Shown here one piece after another: positions 13,367 to 15,896 of a DNA stretch of 15,896 nucleotides. Position 1 is the stretch's first letter; each line of letters opens with the position of its first letter. Origin of the DNA: Bordetella parapertussis (GTDB lineage: Bacteria > Pseudomonadota > Gammaproteobacteria > Burkholderiales > SG8-41); assembly GCA_945863085.1 (NCBI GenBank), contig CAMBCD010000025.1:1-15896 (forward strand), read 5' to 3'. Below the pieces are notes generated by a model. The model did not search any database and had not been told where the DNA came from. It saw only the letters and a list, made by a program, of their open reading frames with translations. The position numbers were made by a program, and so were the translations under genes.

Positions 13367-14326
13367 TTATTGCTGCTCAATCCCCACCTGCGCCGCCACC
13401 TTGCGGTAACGCTCCAGTTCGCTGCTGATGCGTTTGTTGAATTCGGCGCTGCCCATGGTCGTGGTTTCCGCGCCGCCGACCGATGCATAACGCTGTTTTA
13501 CATCGGGCATGGACAGCACGTCCGCCGAGGCCCGGTAGAGTTTGGCAACGATTTCCTTCGGTGTGCCCTTGGGCGCAAACAGGCCGACCCAGATCGAGGC
13601 ATCAACGCCGGGGATGCCGGCTTCCTGCGCCGACATGTAGTCCGGCACCTGCGGCGAACGTTTCGCCGTGGTCACGCCGAGCACCTTCACCCGCTTGGCC
13701 ATCAGGTGCGGCAGTACGCCGGGGAGCCCGGCAACCGTAAACACCACTTCGTTCGCCGCCACGGCCGATACCGCCGGCGCGCCACCCTTGTACGGAATAT
13801 GCAGCGCCTTGGCGCCGGCCGCGGCCACCAGCCATTCGGTCGCCATGTGGTTCACCGAACCGGTGCCCGGTGAACCGAAGGTCAGCTGGCCCGGCTTGGC
13901 TTTGGCGCCGGCGATCAGATCCTTCAGGTTGTTGTACGGCGAACTGGCATTGACCACCACCAGCATCGGCGCATCACTGATCATGATGATTGATGTGAAA
14001 TCACGGTTGAAGTCATAGGGCACGTTCTTGAACAGCATCGGGTTCACCGAAAATTCACCGGTATGTGCCGCGAGCAGTGTGTAACCGTCGGCGGTCGCGC
14101 GCGCAGTGGTGCCGACGGCGAGGAAACCATTGGCGCCGGGCCTGTTGTCGACCACGAACTGCCAGCCCTGCTTTTCCATGATCTTGTTGGTAAGGATGCG
14201 GGCGGAGGTATCGACCACGCCGCCCGGCGCAAACGGCACCAGCACACGAATAGGCTTGGTCGGGTAATCGGCGGCATGCGCGGACAGTGCGAATGCGGCG
14301 AGAGCGGCAACAATCAGGTATCGCAT
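13367..14326 (-). CDS. Bug/TctC-family periplasmic solute-binding protein (ubiD operon)
   Basis: A 319-aa Bug protein with a short signal peptide (residues 1-18, ending SAHA before ADYPTKPIRV). Landmarks are PFAPGGVVDTSARILTNKI (31-49), VVDNRPGANGFLAVG (58-72), TADGYTLLA, and IPYKGGAPAVSAVAANEV for the second lobe. AGGA lies seven bases before ATG 14326 on the - strand. It is 37 bases downstream of the decarboxylase gene on the same strand and ends at a strong terminator, so it is the last gene of that operon. Context suggests that it captures the carboxylate that the operon's enzymes degrade. Membrane subunits are absent here, so they must be supplied from elsewhere if it works in transport. 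Confidence 0.92.
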   Translation of the reverse strand: MRYLIVAALAAFALSAHAADYPTKPIRVLVPFAPGGVVDTSARILTNKIMEKQGWQFVVDNRPGANGFLAVGTTARATADGYTLLAAHTGEFSVNPMLFKNVPYDFNRDFTSIIMISDAPMLVVVNASSPYNNLKDLIAGAKAKPGQLTFGSPGTGSVNHMATEWLVAAAGAKALHIPYKGGAPAVSAVAANEVVFTVAGLPGVLPHLMAKRVKVLGVTTAKRSPQVPDYMSAQEAGIPGVDASIWVGLFAPKGTPKEIVAKLYRASADVLSMPDVKQRYASVGGAETTTMGSAEFNKRISSELERYRKVAAQVGIEQQ

Positions 14327-14363
14327 AAAATATCCTTTATAATCAATAACTTATATAAAACAG

Positions 14364-15818
14364 CTATTTGAACAGGTCTTTCCACTTGGCTTTGACCTTT
14401 TCCTGCAGTTCCTTGCTGGCCTCGGCCACCGCGGGGAATTCATGCAGGTGGTCGTACGGCCGGCAGGCATCGATGATGGCCTTGGAATTGTACGGCGCGT
14501 TGTAGCGGTAAGCGACGAACATCGGGTCGTGTTTCGAACCCATGCCGCGCTTGATGATGTCGATATCGATTTCGGGATCGGTGCGCGTGGCAACCGCCCA
14601 CATCACTTCCTGCAGGTTGGACGGATCGATGTCCTCGTCCACCACCACCGTATAACGCGACATGTAGGCGCCGACGCCGCACTGGTTGAGGATGTGCCCG
14701 GCCTGGCGGGCGTGACCGGCGTAACGCTGCCTGATCGCCACCACGTTGAACATGCGCGCACCGCCGATTTCATGCGCCCACACACTCGCCACGTCCGGCA
14801 CACCCGCGGCGAGCAGTGCATCAAACAGCAGCGCCGAGCGCATCACCGCCTTGGAATAGGAATAATCATTCGGCGGCTTCGCCGGCGGGCTGCCGACGAT
14901 GACCGGATCGTTGCGGTAATACACGCGCTCGATGGTCATCACTGGAGCCGTGCCCTCCTTGCCCGGGTAATAACCGTGGAACTCGCCGAAAGGGCCTTCG
15001 ATCTTCACGTCCCCCGGATAGCAGTACCCCTCGAGCACGATTTCAGCGGCCGCCGGAATCGGCAAGCCGGTCAACTCACCATGCACCACCTGCACCGGTT
15101 CGCCGAGGATGGCGCCGATGTAGTTGTATTCGCACATGCCGAAGGGCACTTCGATGCCGGAAATCAGGTACCCCAGCGGGTCGCAGCCGATGACGATGGC
15201 GACCGGGAAGGGTTTGCCGGCCTTCATGTGTTTGTCGTACTGGATCGCGCCGTGTTTGCCGGGAATCATGTCGAGGCCGACATGGTTTTTGTCATGCGCC
15301 ATCACGCGGTAGGTGCCGACGTTGACCCAGTCGGAATCGAAGTCCTTGGTCACCACGCAGCAGCCGGTGCCGATGTACGGTCCGCCGTCTTTTTCATGCC
15401 ACAGCGGCGATGGGAAAATATTGATGTCGACATCCTTGCCGGTCTGGATATTCTCCAGCACCGGACCGGTCTCGACGACCACCGGTTCGTATTTCGGCGC
15501 CTCCGCCTGCCAGCCCTTGGGCCGTCCGCGCAGCTGCTGCACCAGATTATGGTGACTGCGCTCCACCGGCAGGCGCAGGATGGATGACAGCCTGGCGGGA
15601 CTCGCCGTGGTGCAGGTGACCACGCGAAAACCTTTCGGGTATCCCTGGATATCGTCGAACAGCAACGCCGGCGCGCCGTCGATCTTGACGTTCAATTCGC
15701 TGATCGCGCCGAGCTCCAGTCTTGCATCAGCGCCGCGCACGTCCTTCAATTCCCCCAGCGACCTGGCAGTGTCCAGCCAGGCGCGCAGATCGAGGGGATT
15801 GCCGGCAGGACGTTTCAT
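14364..15818 (-). CDS. UbiD-family prenylated-FMN-dependent decarboxylase
   Basis: A 484-aa cytoplasmic (de)carboxylase of the UbiD family, full length. These enzymes use prenylated FMN made by a UbiX-type partner to decarboxylate aromatic, heteroaromatic or unsaturated acids. The catalytic Arg-Glu-Glu set is present as R171 (NVGTYR), E274 and E279 (EGPFGEFHGYY). By spacing, N166, H189 and E230 match the metal/phosphate ligands of fungal Fdc1. The C-terminal SRYTVVVDEDIDPSN (about 380-394) is also typical. It starts two bases after the stop of the [2Fe-2S] subunit gene, whose last codons supply its Shine-Dalgarno (AAGGG). Association with a molybdenum hydroxylase and a Bug protein argues for a catabolic role, for example on a furan or aromatic carboxylate, rather than ubiquinone synthesis. 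The substrate is not determined. Confidence 0.9.
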   Translation of the reverse strand: MKRPAGNPLDLRAWLDTARSLGELKDVRGADARLELGAISELNVKIDGAPALLFDDIQGYPKGFRVVTCTTASPARLSSILRLPVERSHHNLVQQLRGRPKGWQAEAPKYEPVVVETGPVLENIQTGKDVDINIFPSPLWHEKDGGPYIGTGCCVVTKDFDSDWVNVGTYRVMAHDKNHVGLDMIPGKHGAIQYDKHMKAGKPFPVAIVIGCDPLGYLISGIEVPFGMCEYNYIGAILGEPVQVVHGELTGLPIPAAAEIVLEGYCYPGDVKIEGPFGEFHGYYPGKEGTAPVMTIERVYYRNDPVIVGSPPAKPPNDYSYSKAVMRSALLFDALLAAGVPDVASVWAHEIGGARMFNVVAIRQRYAGHARQAGHILNQCGVGAYMSRYTVVVDEDIDPSNLQEVMWAVATRTDPEIDIDIIKRGMGSKHDPMFVAYRYNAPYNSKAIIDACRPYDHLHEFPAVAEASKELQEKVKAKWKDLFK

Positions 15819-15820
15819 GG

Positions 15821-15896
15821 TCAGCCCTTGCGTTTTTTCGCCGCGAGCCGCACGGCCTTGATGATTTCAGTATAAGCCGCACAGCGGCACAGGTTG
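15821..15896 (-). CDS. [2Fe-2S] small subunit of a molybdenum hydroxylase, C-terminal end (CoxS/XdhC-type, partial)
   Basis: Only the last 24 residues are in the window: NLCRCAAYTEIIKAVRLAAK followed by KRKG and TGA. NLCRC-xxY-xxI-xxAV is the hallmark of the second [2Fe-2S] cluster of the small subunit of xanthine dehydrogenase/CO dehydrogenase-type enzymes, contributing the last two cysteine ligands. The remaining subunits (FAD and molybdopterin) would be expected beyond the window edge. It sits immediately upstream of the UbiD-family gene on the same strand, with only two bases between stop and start, so the two are translationally coupled. Confidence 0.82.
   Translation of the reverse strand, partial: NLCRCAAYTEIIKAVRLAAKKRKG

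Noticed and set aside
14442..15587. Long + strand open frame opposite the UbiD-family gene
   Set aside because: Histidine/valine/arginine-rich antisense shadow with no family features.
1..15896. CRISPR array, tRNA or rRNA genes, phage or toxin-antitoxin genes
   Set aside because: No regularly spaced repeats, no tRNA-like cloverleaf with a T-loop motif and no marker proteins of these systems were seen on either strand.

Overview
The window is GC-rich, densely packed bacterial DNA. It looks like a betaproteobacterium of the Burkholderiales type. The main reason is the repeated occurrence of Bug/TctC-family periplasmic binding proteins (three intact, one broken), a family greatly expanded in that order. 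Glutamate-type ABC transporter genes, 2-oxoglutarate-dependent oxygenases and a UbiD/molybdenum-hydroxylase cluster add to the picture of a metabolically versatile scavenger of organic acids. This placement is inferred from gene content; no rRNA or other phylogenetic marker is present.

Layout. (1) 1-1677, + strand: the end of a polar amino acid ABC transporter operon (gltJ tail, gltK, gltL). A GC-rich palindromic repeat sits between gltJ and gltK. (2) 1747-2154, +: a small eight-cysteine YkgJ-family protein, ending at a strong terminator shared with the convergent gene. (3) 2224-3399, -: an ArgE-type M20 deacetylase with a good sigma-70 promoter. (4) 3484-7909, +, divergent from argE: a peptide/nickel-type ABC importer with binding protein and two permeases. 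A zinc deacylase of the succinylglutamate desuccinylase/aspartoacylase family lies between binding protein and permeases. No ATPase gene follows. (5) 7910-8394: a deletion scar in which the first ~100 codons of a Bug gene are fused in frame to the last ~29 codons of an IS3-family transposase. (6) 8659-12590, +: a four-gene operon of Bug protein, TauD/TfdA oxygenase, second TauD/TfdA oxygenase and second Bug protein. It is preceded by a cluster of TGCAAA motifs including a perfect inverted repeat and is closed by a terminator. (7) 12677-13183, -: a DUF1993 protein. (8) 13367-15896, -: an operon of a [2Fe-2S] molybdenum-hydroxylase small subunit (only its C-terminus is in the window), a UbiD-family decarboxylase and a Bug protein, closed by a strong hairpin.

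How the parts may work together. Three modules each pair import with an enzyme. Region 4 with argE looks like uptake of acylated amino acids or peptides followed by deacylation. Region 6 looks like periplasmic capture of one or two organic acids followed by 2-oxoglutarate-dependent hydroxylation or cleavage. Region 8 looks like capture of a carboxylate followed by prenylated-FMN decarboxylation and Mo-dependent hydroxylation. No TctA/TctB membrane subunits are present, so any Bug proteins that work in transport must rely on subunits encoded elsewhere. The two most notable items are the tandem-oxygenase/double-Bug operon with its TGCAAA operator cluster, and the IS-associated scar exactly where the missing ABC ATPase genes would be expected.
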